Assembly: GCA_963817615.1 (NCBI GenBank)
Contig: CAWFPH010000003.1
Location: forward strand, 1,798,001-1,862,000
Length of the DNA stretch: 64,000 bases
Source of the DNA: FEN-1219 sp963817615
Lineage (GTDB): Bacteria; Pseudomonadota; Gammaproteobacteria; Steroidobacterales; Rariloculaceae
Direction: 5' to 3'
A model generated the notes under the pieces. That model had not been told where the DNA came from and made no database searches. It saw nothing but the letters and a program-made list of their open reading frames with translations. Shown piece by piece: positions 7,482 to 15,793 of the stretch; the stretch's first letter is position 1, and each line of letters begins with the position of its first letter. The position numbers and the translations under genes were made by a program.

Positions 7482-8510
7482 CTATTCGGCCGCGGAGCCG
7501 GCTGCGAACGACTGGGGGCTGGGCAGCGACACGAGTGCCGGCACGCCACGCGCAGCATGGAGCACGCGCTCGGCCGCATCCCAATCCACGTCGGCGCGCC
7601 GCTCGTCCGTCACGGCTACGTACAAACGCGTGAGGCTCGTGAGCATCGACTCGGGCTCGGCAGCGTCGGTCGGCGGCGCAACGGCAGGCGGCTCGTCGTC
7701 ACCCTTCGAGGCCTCGTCGCGCTCTTTTATCTTGTCGAGCGGCAAATGCGCCTCGAGATACAGCGCATCGGCATGCCAGCCGAGCTTGTACGGCTGATTC
7801 ACGATGTGCACGGGGGTGCCGGCGGGCACTGTGTTGTAGAGCGCTTCGATATCCTCGGGGAACAAGCGGATGCAGCCGTGCGTGACGCGCATGCCGACGC
7901 CCGACGGCTTGTTCGTGCCATGAATCAAGTAACCGGGAAGCCCGAGCTTCAGCTCGTGCTTCCCGAGCGGGTTATCCGGACCCGGCGGCACGACGCGCGG
8001 CAGGATGTCGTTCTCCGCCGCATGCTCGGCGCGAATCGACTCGGGCGGGTACCAGCTCGGATTCGCGACCTTACCGACGACTCGCGTGGTGCCGACCGGC
8101 GTCGACCAATCCATCCGCCCGACGCTGATCGGGTAGCTGATCACCCGACGGCCGTTCGGGTCGGCGCCCTCGGGAGGCGTCCCGCGCGAGGCCGGAAAGT
8201 AGTACAGCCGCAGCTCGGCCACGTTCACGATGATCCCGTCGCGAGCCGCCCGCGGCAGCACGAACTGGGTCGGGATCACGATCTCCGTGTCCTCCCCCGG
8301 CAGCCACGCGTCGACGTTGGGATTGGCCTGGCGCAGCGCCTCGTAGCCGACGTTGTAGCGACGCGCGAGCGACACGAAGGTGTCCTCGTAGCGAGCCTTG
8401 ATCACCTGGACGCCGCCGAGCACGTCGTCGTGCTCGCCGAGCCAATACTCGGCCGCATCGGCGGCGGTCGCGACCAAGAGCAGCGGCAGGAGCCAAATCT
8501 TGTTCAGCAT
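7482..8510 (-). CDS. Secreted L,D-transpeptidase with LysM-like domain (ErfK/YbiS/YnhG type)
   Basis: The 342-residue precursor has a cleavable signal peptide (MLNKIWLLPLLLVATAADA). A LysM-like peptidoglycan-binding region follows (about residues 35-80: YEDTFVSLARRYNVGYEALR), then a YkuD catalytic domain. The active site is IHGTN ... VTHGCIRLFPED, with the nucleophilic Cys in HGCIR. Such enzymes make 3-3 crosslinks or attach Lpp to peptidoglycan. The Pro/Asp/Glu-rich C-terminal tail is longer than usual. It lies convergent with the Lpp-like gene, suggesting the anchoring role, but the exact activity cannot be read from sequence. A TAGAAT box ends 6 nt before the ATG. Confidence 0.9.
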   Translation of the reverse strand: MLNKIWLLPLLLVATAADAAEYWLGEHDDVLGGVQVIKARYEDTFVSLARRYNVGYEALRQANPNVDAWLPGEDTEIVIPTQFVLPRAARDGIIVNVAELRLYYFPASRGTPPEGADPNGRRVISYPISVGRMDWSTPVGTTRVVGKVANPSWYPPESIRAEHAAENDILPRVVPPGPDNPLGKHELKLGLPGYLIHGTNKPSGVGMRVTHGCIRLFPEDIEALYNTVPAGTPVHIVNQPYKLGWHADALYLEAHLPLDKIKERDEASKGDDEPPAVAPPTDAAEPESMLTSLTRLYVAVTDERRADVDWDAAERVLHAARGVPALVSLPSPQSFAAGSAAE

Positions 8511-8516
8511 CGGCGC

Positions 8517-8522
8517 ATTCTA
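8517..8522 (-). promoter_or_regulatory. -10 box immediately upstream of the L,D-transpeptidase start
   Basis: TAGAAT on the minus strand is followed by only 6 nt before the ATG at 8510. No clear -35 or Shine-Dalgarno is visible. If this -10 is used the mRNA would start at or next to the start codon. Confidence 0.4.
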
Positions 8523-8584
8523 GGGTTGCGAATACACCCAGTATGAGCGTTGCTTGGCAGAATCGACAGGGGTTCGCGTGCGTT

Positions 8585-9544
8585 TCAGAAGCGAACGAGG
8601 CTCGCGCCCCAGGTGAAGCCGCCGCCGAACGCCTCGAGCAGCAGCAGGTCGCCGCGCTTCACGCGGCCATCGCGAATCGCCGTATCGAGCGCCATCGGCA
8701 CGGAGGCGGCCGAAGTGTTGCCGTGCTCCTTCACCGTCAGCACGACGCGCTCCATCGGCATGTGCAGCCGCTTCGCGGTCGCCGTGATGATCCTGATGTT
8801 GGCCTGATGCGGAATCAGCCAGTCGATCTGGCCCTTCTCGAGATGGTTCTTCTCGAGCACGTCGTCGACCAGGTTCTCGAGCGTCTTGACGGCGACCTTG
8901 AACACCTCGTTGCCGCGCATCCTGAGCGCGGCCACGTCGCCCGCGCGGTGACGCGTCGCGACGCCGCTCGAGGCGTACAAGAGCTCGCGGTAGCGGCCGT
9001 CGGCGCCGAGCGTCGAGTAGATGATGCCGGGCTCGTCCGACGCCTCGAGAATGACGGCGCCCGCGCCGTCGCCGAACAGCACGCAGGTTTCCCGATCGGT
9101 CCAATCGATGATCCGCGACATCGTCTCCGCGCCGATCACGAGCGCGCGGCGCGCCTGGCCGTTTCGAAGAAATTGATCGGCGACCACGAAGCCGTACAGG
9201 AAACCGCTGCACGCGGCTTCGACGCTGAACGCCGGGCAGCCGCGGATGCCGAGCTTCTCCTGCAGCAGGCAGGCGACGTTCGGGAAGATCAGGTCCGGCG
9301 TGGTGGTGCCGACGATCACGAGATCGATGTCGGCCGGGCCGAGACCCGCGTCCTCGAGCGCCGCACGCGCCGCGTGATACGCGAGGTCGCTCGTCGCCTG
9401 CTCGTCGGCCGCGATGTGGCGGCGCTCGATGCCGGTCCGCGTGCGGATCCACTCGTCCGACGTATCGACCATCTTCTCGAGATCGAAATTCGTGAGCACC
9501 CTTTCCGGCAGGTATTTTCCGGTGCCGATTATGCGCGAATACAT
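8585..9544 (-). CDS. fabH: Beta-ketoacyl-ACP synthase III (KAS III)
   Basis: FabH starts fatty-acid synthesis by condensing acetyl-CoA with malonyl-ACP. The 319-residue protein has the catalytic triad at family positions: Cys112 (SVEAACSGF), His246 (IPHQANIRI) and Asn276 (EHGNTSAAS). Its ATG lies 16 bp inside the end of plsX, so translation is coupled. The order rpmF-plsX-fabH is the usual gammaproteobacterial one, but fabD, which normally follows, is replaced here by the L,D-transpeptidase gene. Confidence 0.97.
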   Translation of the reverse strand: MYSRIIGTGKYLPERVLTNFDLEKMVDTSDEWIRTRTGIERRHIAADEQATSDLAYHAARAALEDAGLGPADIDLVIVGTTTPDLIFPNVACLLQEKLGIRGCPAFSVEAACSGFLYGFVVADQFLRNGQARRALVIGAETMSRIIDWTDRETCVLFGDGAGAVILEASDEPGIIYSTLGADGRYRELLYASSGVATRHRAGDVAALRMRGNEVFKVAVKTLENLVDDVLEKNHLEKGQIDWLIPHQANIRIITATAKRLHMPMERVVLTVKEHGNTSAASVPMALDTAIRDGRVKRGDLLLLEAFGGGFTWGASLVRF

Positions 9545-10557
9545 TCTTGGGGCTGAGTCCCGATGAGTTTGCCGATTTGCACCGGCACGCCTTTCCGCGC
9601 CTCGACGATCGCGGCCTTGACCGCGGTTTCGAACGCGAACTGATCGGCCGAGCCGTGGCTCTTGATGACAACGCCATTCAAGCCGACCAAGCTTGCGCCG
9701 TTGTAGCGCCGCGGGTCGAGGCGCTCGCGGATCGCTTCGAGCGCCGACCCCGCCACGAGGCCTTGCACGCCGCGCACGACGTTGCGGCGGAACTCCTCCT
9801 TCAAGAAAGAGCTGATCAAGCCGGCGACGCCCTCCATCGTCTTGAGCGCCACGTTGCCGACGAAACCGTCGCTCACGACGACGTCGACGTCGGCATGAAA
9901 GATGCCGTCGCCTTCGACGAAGCCCGTGTAGTTCAAGCCGCTCGCCGCGAGCAGCTCGCCGGCCTCGCGCACGACGTCGTTACCCTTGATGTCTTCCTGG
10001 CCGATGTTGAGGAGCCCCACGCGCGGCCGCACGACGTCGAGCATGTCGCCCGCGACCACGGAGCCCATCAGCGCGAACTGCAGCAGATGCTGCGAGGTGC
10101 AGCCCACGTTCGCGCCGAGATCGAGCATGTAGGTCGGGCCCTTGAGCCCCGGCACGGCGGAGATGATCGCGGGCCGGTCGATGCCGGGCAGCATCTTCAG
10201 CACGTAGCGCGCCGTGGCCATCAGCGCTCCCGTATTGCCGGCGCTCACGCAAGCGTCGGCCTCGCCCGCTTTTACGAGCTCGATCGACACGCGCAGCGAG
10301 GAGTCTTTCTTGCGGCGCAGCGCATCGGCCGGCGGCTCGTCCATCGCGACGACCTCCGACGCTTCCCTGAACAGCAGCCGGCCGCCGTAGTCGCCCTTCG
10401 CTTGGCGCTTCGCGTCCGCGAGCACCTCGGTGAGGCCGACCAACGTGAGTGACACGGAGTCGTCCTTCTCGAGCGTTGCGAGCGCCGCCGGAATCACGGC
10501 GGCCGGTCCGCGGTCGCCGCCCATCGCGTCCAAGGCGATTGTGACCTTGCGACTCAT
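9529..10557 (-). CDS. plsX: Phosphate acyltransferase PlsX
   Basis: PlsX converts acyl-ACP and phosphate into acyl-phosphate, the acyl donor for phospholipid synthesis by PlsY. The 342-residue protein opens TIALDAMGGDRGPAAVIPA, the family signature, and contains GNTGALMATARYVLKML and MLDLGANVGC. It lies between rpmF and fabH in the standard cluster and overlaps fabH by 16 bp. It is a peripheral inner-membrane enzyme in other bacteria; no membrane helix is seen here either. Confidence 0.97.
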   Translation of the reverse strand: MSRKVTIALDAMGGDRGPAAVIPAALATLEKDDSVSLTLVGLTEVLADAKRQAKGDYGGRLLFREASEVVAMDEPPADALRRKKDSSLRVSIELVKAGEADACVSAGNTGALMATARYVLKMLPGIDRPAIISAVPGLKGPTYMLDLGANVGCTSQHLLQFALMGSVVAGDMLDVVRPRVGLLNIGQEDIKGNDVVREAGELLAASGLNYTGFVEGDGIFHADVDVVVSDGFVGNVALKTMEGVAGLISSFLKEEFRRNVVRGVQGLVAGSALEAIRERLDPRRYNGASLVGLNGVVIKSHGSADQFAFETAVKAAIVEARKGVPVQIGKLIGTQPQECIRA

Positions 10558-10622
10558 CGGGCTCGCGATGAAGCGGGAGTAGTCGAACTCGAACGGCCGC
10601 GCCGTGCCGAGGACGAGCCGCG

Positions 10623-10814
10623 CTACTCTTGCTCGGCGTCTTGCGGCAGGTCGAAAACCTTGCGACCGCGATAGAAGCCGTCGATGGTGACGTGGTGTCG
10701 GCGGTGAGTCGTGCCGGTGGTCGAATCCACCGAGAGCGTCGGTCCCTTCAGCGCATCGTGCGAGCGGCGCATGTCGCGGCGAGACGGTGTCTTTCGGCTC
10801 TTTTGAACTGCCAT
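10623..10814 (-). CDS. rpmF: 50S ribosomal protein L32
   Basis: A 63-residue basic protein beginning MAVQKSRKTPSRRDMRRSHD and containing HRRHHVTIDGFYRGRKV, the L32 signature of proteobacteria that lack the Cys4 zinc motif. It follows yceD by 23 bp and precedes plsX, the conserved order that links ribosome and membrane-lipid synthesis. GGAGAG precedes the ATG. Confidence 0.98.
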   Translation of the reverse strand: MAVQKSRKTPSRRDMRRSHDALKGPTLSVDSTTGTTHRRHHVTIDGFYRGRKVFDLPQDAEQE

Positions 10815-10837
10815 TTTCTCTCTCCTGAAACGGACCT

Positions 10838-11326
10838 CTACGGAGCCTTCGTCACCGTGGTCTGCTCCGCCAGCAATCGGCGCGCAAGGCTACCACAGTC
10901 TTCGCTGCGCGGATGCTTCGGCACGAGCGGCAGCGAAATCAGCAGCTCGTCCTCGATCAGGCTCGAAGGCTGCAGCCGGCCGTCGTCGAGCTCGACCGGC
11001 TCGTAGCCCGGTTGCACGCTCGAGCCGGCGGCTGCGGGCTCGAGCAGCGCGAGCGCGACGCGCCCGGCCAGCGGCTGCTCGAACGGCTCGAGACAGCGCT
11101 GACACAGCAACTGCACGGTCGTCTCGTACTCGAGCTCTGCGATCAGCACGCCATCCGCGCGTTGGCGAAACGTGAGGCTTGCTCTTACACTGCCGTCGGC
11201 GGCATGGAGCGACTCGGCAAGCCGCGGCAGCCGTCGTTGCTCGATTTCGCCCTGGAGCACGGCTTGCCGACTGCCCAGCGATTCCAGATCGTGCAGACCG
11301 TACCAAGCGTGCAGCGAGCCGGACAT
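10838..11326 (-). CDS. yceD: YceD family (DUF177) protein
   Basis: The 162-residue protein has the central motif VQLLCQRCLEPFEQPL and a C-terminal acidic/hydrophobic segment ending LEDELLIS...PKHP, both typical of YceD. In plants and bacteria this family is tied to 23S rRNA/ribosome assembly, in keeping with its fixed position before rpmF. The open frame extends upstream to 11473, but the ATG at 11326 gives the family's usual length. A strong promoter (TTGACG-17-TATGAT) ends only 9 nt before this ATG and there is no Shine-Dalgarno. Confidence 0.92.
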   Translation of the reverse strand: MSGSLHAWYGLHDLESLGSRQAVLQGEIEQRRLPRLAESLHAADGSVRASLTFRQRADGVLIAELEYETTVQLLCQRCLEPFEQPLAGRVALALLEPAAAGSSVQPGYEPVELDDGRLQPSSLIEDELLISLPLVPKHPRSEDCGSLARRLLAEQTTVTKAP

Positions 11327-11335
11327 AACCGAAGC

Positions 11336-11364
11336 ATCATATGTGAGCCGGTTTCTAACGTCAA
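11336..11364 (-). promoter_or_regulatory. Promoter of yceD-rpmF-plsX-fabH
   Basis: On the minus strand TTGACG (11364-11359) and TATGAT (11341-11336) are 17 bp apart, close to consensus. The -10 ends 9 nt before the yceD ATG, so the transcript would begin about 2-3 nt before the start codon: nearly leaderless. Confidence 0.75.
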
Positions 11365-11403
11365 AACCGTGAGTTACGAGCCATCCTAGAGACCCGCTCG
11401 CCG

Positions 11404-12015
11404 ATGCGCCCACTGATCCTCGCGTCGACCTCCCGATATCGGGGCGAGTTGCTGGCGCGGCTCGGCCTGCCATTCGAAGCCCGCGCCCCTAACGTCGAGG
11501 AGCGCGCGCTCGACGGCGAGGCGCCGGCGGCCATGGCGGCACGACTCGCGGCCGCGAAGGCCCGCAGCGTGACGGCCGCGGACGCGCTCGTGATCGGCTC
11601 GGATCAGGTCGCGTCGCTCGACGGCGCGCTGCTGCGCAAGCCCGGTGACGCCGCAACGGCTCTGCAGCAGCTGCTTGCCTGCCAGGGGCGCACCGTGATC
11701 TTCGATACGGCGGCCATGATCGTCGCTACGGCGACCGGGCACTCGATGGCCCACGTCGACCGCACCGAGGTGCGGTTCCGGCGGCTTACGACCGCGGCGC
11801 TCGAGCGCTACCTCGCGCTCGAGCAGCCGTTCGATACCGCCGGCAGCTTCAAGGCGGAGGGATTGGGGATAGCGTTGTTCGAGGGCATCCACTCCTCGGA
11901 TCCGACCGCCCTGATCGGCCTGCCGCTGATCTGGCTGGCGGCGGCGCTCAGGTCGATGGGAGCCGATCCGCTGGGCCCGGCCGCCGGCTCTCGAGCGCGG
12001 TCAAGACGTCCCTGA
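11404..12015 (+). CDS. Maf/YceF-type nucleoside triphosphate pyrophosphatase
   Basis: Maf proteins hydrolyse non-canonical or modified nucleoside triphosphates (the YceF subgroup prefers 7-methyl-GTP). The 203-residue protein opens LILASTSRYRGELLARLGLPF, contains the catalytic Asp region VIGSDQVASLDG and LRKPGD, and GSFKAEGLGIALFEGI near the end. The genomic position next to yceD and rluC is that of E. coli yceF, supporting the m7GTP subgroup. Its 3' end overlaps the 3' end of rluC by 68 bp in opposite orientation, and the last 25 residues, rich in Arg/Ser/Pro, probably derive from that overlap. Confidence 0.93.
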   Translation: MRPLILASTSRYRGELLARLGLPFEARAPNVEERALDGEAPAAMAARLAAAKARSVTAADALVIGSDQVASLDGALLRKPGDAATALQQLLACQGRTVIFDTAAMIVATATGHSMAHVDRTEVRFRRLTTAALERYLALEQPFDTAGSFKAEGLGIALFEGIHSSDPTALIGLPLIWLAAALRSMGADPLGPAAGSRARSRRP

Positions 12016-12940
12016 GCTCGCTCGGCAGCGGCACGTCGACGCTCCACTCTTCGCCGGTTTCGGGCCACGTGAACGCGACGGAGCGCGCGTGCAGGAACAT
12101 CCTCTTCAGGCCGACGTCGCGTGCAAGCGCGGCATTGAGCTCCGCGTCGCCGTAGCGCTCGTCGCCCGCGACCGGATGACCGAGGTGGGCAGCATGCACG
12201 CGGATCTGATGCGTGCGGCCGGTGGCGATCGACACCTCGAGCAGCGAAGCCCGCTTGCCATAGGTCTCGAGCAGCCGGAACGACGTCTGGGCTGCCTTGC
12301 CGTCCGCCGCGACCTTCACGCGCGCCTCGCCCGAGACGCGATAGGTCGCGAGCGGCGCCGCGAGCTCGCGGACCGGCTCGCGCCAGCGGCCCATGACGAG
12401 CGCGAGATAACGCTTGTCGACCCGTCCTTCGCGCAGCAGCGCGTGCAGCTGCCGCAAGGCGCTGCGCCGCTTCGCCACCAGCAGGCAACCCGACGTCGCG
12501 CCATCGAGCCGATGGACGAGCTCGAGATCTTTCTCGTGGGGCCTGAGCACACGCAGCGCTTCGATGCAGCCGAGCGTCACGCCGCTGCCGCCGTGCACCG
12601 CGAGGCCGGCCGGCTTGTCGAGCACCAGCAGCCGCGGGTCCTCGTATACGATCCGGTCCGCGAGCCACGCGAGGTCGGTCACGGCCCCTCGAACGGGCGT
12701 CTTGGGCTTCGTCGCGACCGGCGGCACGCGCACCCAGTCGCCGGACACGAGGCGGTAGCTCGGCCCCACGCGCCCGGAATTCACGCGCACCTGGCCCGAC
12801 CGGATCAGCCGGTACACGTGGCTGCGGGGCACGCCCTTCAGCGCACCGAGCAGGAAATTGTCGAGACGCTGGCCGGCTGCGCGATCGTCGATCTGCTCGC
12901 GCCGCGCGCCGGAGGCAGCGCTTTTTTGCGGTGGATTCAA
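11948..12940 (-). CDS. rluC: 23S rRNA pseudouridine(955/2504/2580) synthase RluC
   Basis: An RluA-family pseudouridine synthase of 330 residues. The N-terminal S4 RNA-binding domain spans about residues 20-75 (GQRLDNFLLGALKGVPRSHVY). The catalytic Asp lies in LVHRLDGATSGCLLVAK and the family motif TGRTHQIRVHAAHLGHPVAGD follows. Position beside rne and maf is the same as rluC in E. coli. The predicted start is TTG at 12940. It is divergent from rne, with a 359-bp region between them, and overlaps the 3' end of maf. Confidence 0.93.
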   Translation of the reverse strand: MNPPQKSAASGARREQIDDRAAGQRLDNFLLGALKGVPRSHVYRLIRSGQVRVNSGRVGPSYRLVSGDWVRVPPVATKPKTPVRGAVTDLAWLADRIVYEDPRLLVLDKPAGLAVHGGSGVTLGCIEALRVLRPHEKDLELVHRLDGATSGCLLVAKRRSALRQLHALLREGRVDKRYLALVMGRWREPVRELAAPLATYRVSGEARVKVAADGKAAQTSFRLLETYGKRASLLEVSIATGRTHQIRVHAAHLGHPVAGDERYGDAELNAALARDVGLKRMFLHARSVAFTWPETGEEWSVDVPLPSELRDVLTALESRRPGPADRLPST

Positions 12941-12951
12941 GGGCGTACGAA

Positions 12952-12979
12952 TTGAGCGCGGAATTGTCTATGTTATAGT
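12952..12979 (+). promoter_or_regulatory. Promoter of rne
   Basis: TTGAGC (12952-12957) and TATAGT (12974-12979) are 16 bp apart. Transcription from here would give an rne leader of roughly 310 nt. Confidence 0.6.
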
Positions 12980-12985
12980 ACTGTG

Positions 12986-13299
12986 TGGGTTGCGCCCATG
13001 TCGGCCATCGAGCGGCTGGGCGGCCCGATGCCGTATTCCGGCGGCAGCCCGTGGCAAGCCGCCAGGTTTTGCGATCTTCATTGTTCGTGTCGGTGGACCT
13101 CCGGGCCCGCCATCTGCGCAAAGCGACCGAATGGCTCTCCGTAGCAAAGACTTGAGCACATCACAGCCGACGGATCGAGCCGTTTCACAACCAACCTCAG
13201 CGCAGCCAAGGGCTGCCGGCGTCCGTTTGCGACGCCCTCTCGCGCAGACAGCGGGCACTCAACCGAGCGCCGTCCGCGACCCCAGGGGACTAATGCTTT
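12986..13299 (+). other. Long 5' untranslated leader of rne
   Basis: About 310 nt separate the predicted start of transcription from the rne ATG. No convincing gene is present on either strand. E. coli rne has a similarly long (361-nt) leader that RNase E itself binds and cleaves to control its own level. A comparable role here is inferred from length and position only; I could not identify the specific E. coli hairpin. Confidence 0.45.
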
Positions 13300-15762
13300 A
13301 TGAAACGCATGTTGGTGAATGCAACTCAGCGAGAAGAGTTGCGCGTGGCCATGGTCGATGGCCAGAAACTCTATGATCTCGACATCGAGGTACCTTCCCG
13401 AGAGCAACGTAAGTCGAACATCTACAAAGGCCGCATCACTCGGATCGAGCCGAGCTTAGAGGCGTGCTTCATCGACTACGGCGTCCAACGCCACGGCTTT
13501 CTGCCGCTCAAGGAAATCTCGAACGAATATTTCGTTCGCCAAAGCGAGCCCGGTGAGCGGCTGCAAATTCGCGAGCTCCTGCGCGAAGGCCAAGAGATCG
13601 TCGTCCAGGTCGACAAGGAAGAGCGCGGCACGAAAGGGGCGGCGCTCACGACCTACATCAGCCTCGCAGGCCGATTCCTCGTACTGATGCCGAACAACCC
13701 CGGCGCGGGCGGCGTCTCGCGGCGGATCACGGGCGAGGACCGCGACATCGTGCGGCAATCGCTGGAGGAGCTGCAGCCGCCCGAGGGCATGGGCTGCATC
13801 GTGCGCACGGCCGGCGTCGGCCGCAGCACCGAGGAGCTCAAGTGGGACCTCGACTATCTGCTGCGGGTATGGGAAGCCATCAAGCAAGTGGTCGTCACGC
13901 GGCCCGCACCGTTCCTGATCTACCAGGAAGGCAACGCAATCGTCCGCGCGCTGCGCGACTACTTCTCGAACGACATCGGCGAGATCCTGATCGACGATAC
14001 CGCCGTATACCAAGACGCGGTCGACTTCATGGAGCGGGTGCTGCCGCACAACATCCGCAAGCTCAAGCTCTACGAAGACGCCGTCCCGCTGTTCACGCGG
14101 TTCCAGATCGAAAGCCAGATCGAGTCCGCATTCAGTCACAAGGTCTCGCTGCCATCGGGCGGCAGCATCGTGATCGACCATACCGAGGCGCTGACCGCGA
14201 TCGACATCAACTCCGCGCGCTCGACCAAAGGCGAGGACATCGAGGAGACCGCGCTCAATACGAACCTCGAGGCGGCGGAGGAGATCGGCCGGCAGCTCAG
14301 GATTCGGGACCTGGGCGGGCTCGTCGTGATCGACTTCATCGACATGGGGCCGCAGCGTAACCAGCGCGACGTCGAGAACCGCCTGCGTGAAGCCGTGCGG
14401 CACGATCGGGCGCGCATCCAGATCGGGCGAATCTCACGGTTTGGACTGCTCGAGCTCTCGCGGCAGCGGCTGCGACCGTCGCTCGAGGAATCGACGCAGT
14501 CGGTCTGCCCGCGCTGCAACGGCACCGGCAACGTGCGCAGCGTCGAGTCGCTCGCACTCGCCATCTTGCGGCTGATCGGGGAGGAGGCGCGCAAGGAGCG
14601 CTCCGCAAAGGTGATCGTGCAGCTGCCGCTCGATGTCGCGAACTACTTGCTGAACGAGAAGCGCGAGTGGGTCCACACGATGCAGCAGGCCAACGGCGTG
14701 CAAATCGTGCTGCTCGGTAATCCGGATCTCGAGACGCCGAACTACTCGCTGCGCCGGGTCCGCGACGACGAGACCGCGCTGCCCGAGAACGCGGGCACGA
14801 GCTACAAGCTGCTCACGCCGAAGGAAGACCTGAGCGCGGCGTACGAAGAGGTTCGGCGGCCCCCGAAGGCGGAAGAAGCGGCCGTGACCGCCGTGCTGCC
14901 GAGCACGCCGGCGCCACCCCCGCCGCTGCCGGCGCCCGAGCCCGCACGGGCCGCGGCCGCACCGGCCGCAGCGGCTGTACCTGCGGCGGCCCGGCCGGGC
15001 TTGCTGCGGCGGCTGTTCGGCTGGCTCGCGGCCCCGCCCGCCCCGGCGCCCGCCACTCCGCCGCCGCGTGCAAACCAGGAGCAGCGCCGGCCGCCGCAAC
15101 GCGAGCGCGATCATCATCGGCAAGAGCATCGCCGCGACCGTCCTCCCGGCCGCAACAAGAACCGCGGCCCGCGGCCCGCGCCCCCGACCGAAAATCTCGC
15201 GCCGCGACCGCCGCGTGAGCAAGGCCAAGGCGGCAATCGCAGCCGCCGGCCGCGCAACCGCCGCGGCGGGCAGCGCGGAGCCGACGAGCGAACGGCCGGC
15301 GGATCGCGCGGTGACGGCAGAGGCCACGGACCGCAACGCACCGAGCAGCAGCCCGGACCGCAACGCGCCGAGGATCCGGCGCAGCCGCGGCCGGCGCGCG
15401 AGCCGTTCGTCGAATCCGCCCGTGACTTTGCCGAGCCCGCACGCGACTTCGCGCCGCGCTCCGCGCCGCCCGAATCGACTCCGGAGCGCGAGGTGAGCCA
15501 CGAGCCCGAGCGCCACGTTCGGGACATGCCGCACGACGAGGGCGCCCCCGCCCAGCCCCGCGAACGCGAGGTCGCGGACAGCGAGAGTGCCTGGAGCGCT
15601 CCGACGCCGAGCCACCACGAGCCGGAACCGAGACCGCAAGCGGAGCCGGAGCCGACCTACCGCGAAGCTCCGCCGCGCAGCGAATCTGCGCCGGCCGAGC
15701 CCCAGGAACGCCGCGACGACGCGGCGCCGCAGCAGGAACCGGTGGAGCGCACCGCCGGTTGA
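13300..15762 (+). CDS. rne: Ribonuclease E
   Basis: RNase E is the membrane-associated endoribonuclease that starts mRNA decay and processes rRNA and tRNA. The 820-residue protein begins MKRMLVNATQREELRVA like E. coli Rne. It has an S1 domain (about residues 35-120), the two catalytic Asp in AIDINSARSTKGED and GLVVIDFIDM, and the zinc-link cysteines in CPRCNGTG. From about residue 520 the sequence is disordered and extremely rich in Pro, Ala, Arg and Glu, the usual scaffold region for degradosome partners and RNA. Within it, repeats of the type ARDFAEPARDFAP occur. The divergent neighbour is rluC. Confidence 0.97.
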   Translation: MKRMLVNATQREELRVAMVDGQKLYDLDIEVPSREQRKSNIYKGRITRIEPSLEACFIDYGVQRHGFLPLKEISNEYFVRQSEPGERLQIRELLREGQEIVVQVDKEERGTKGAALTTYISLAGRFLVLMPNNPGAGGVSRRITGEDRDIVRQSLEELQPPEGMGCIVRTAGVGRSTEELKWDLDYLLRVWEAIKQVVVTRPAPFLIYQEGNAIVRALRDYFSNDIGEILIDDTAVYQDAVDFMERVLPHNIRKLKLYEDAVPLFTRFQIESQIESAFSHKVSLPSGGSIVIDHTEALTAIDINSARSTKGEDIEETALNTNLEAAEEIGRQLRIRDLGGLVVIDFIDMGPQRNQRDVENRLREAVRHDRARIQIGRISRFGLLELSRQRLRPSLEESTQSVCPRCNGTGNVRSVESLALAILRLIGEEARKERSAKVIVQLPLDVANYLLNEKREWVHTMQQANGVQIVLLGNPDLETPNYSLRRVRDDETALPENAGTSYKLLTPKEDLSAAYEEVRRPPKAEEAAVTAVLPSTPAPPPPLPAPEPARAAAAPAAAAVPAAARPGLLRRLFGWLAAPPAPAPATPPPRANQEQRRPPQRERDHHRQEHRRDRPPGRNKNRGPRPAPPTENLAPRPPREQGQGGNRSRRPRNRRGGQRGADERTAGGSRGDGRGHGPQRTEQQPGPQRAEDPAQPRPAREPFVESARDFAEPARDFAPRSAPPESTPEREVSHEPERHVRDMPHDEGAPAQPREREVADSESAWSAPTPSHHEPEPRPQAEPEPTYREAPPRSESAPAEPQERRDDAAPQQEPVERTAG

Positions 15763-15793
15763 CGCCGCGTCGGCGCCAGCAACGGCGTGAGGA

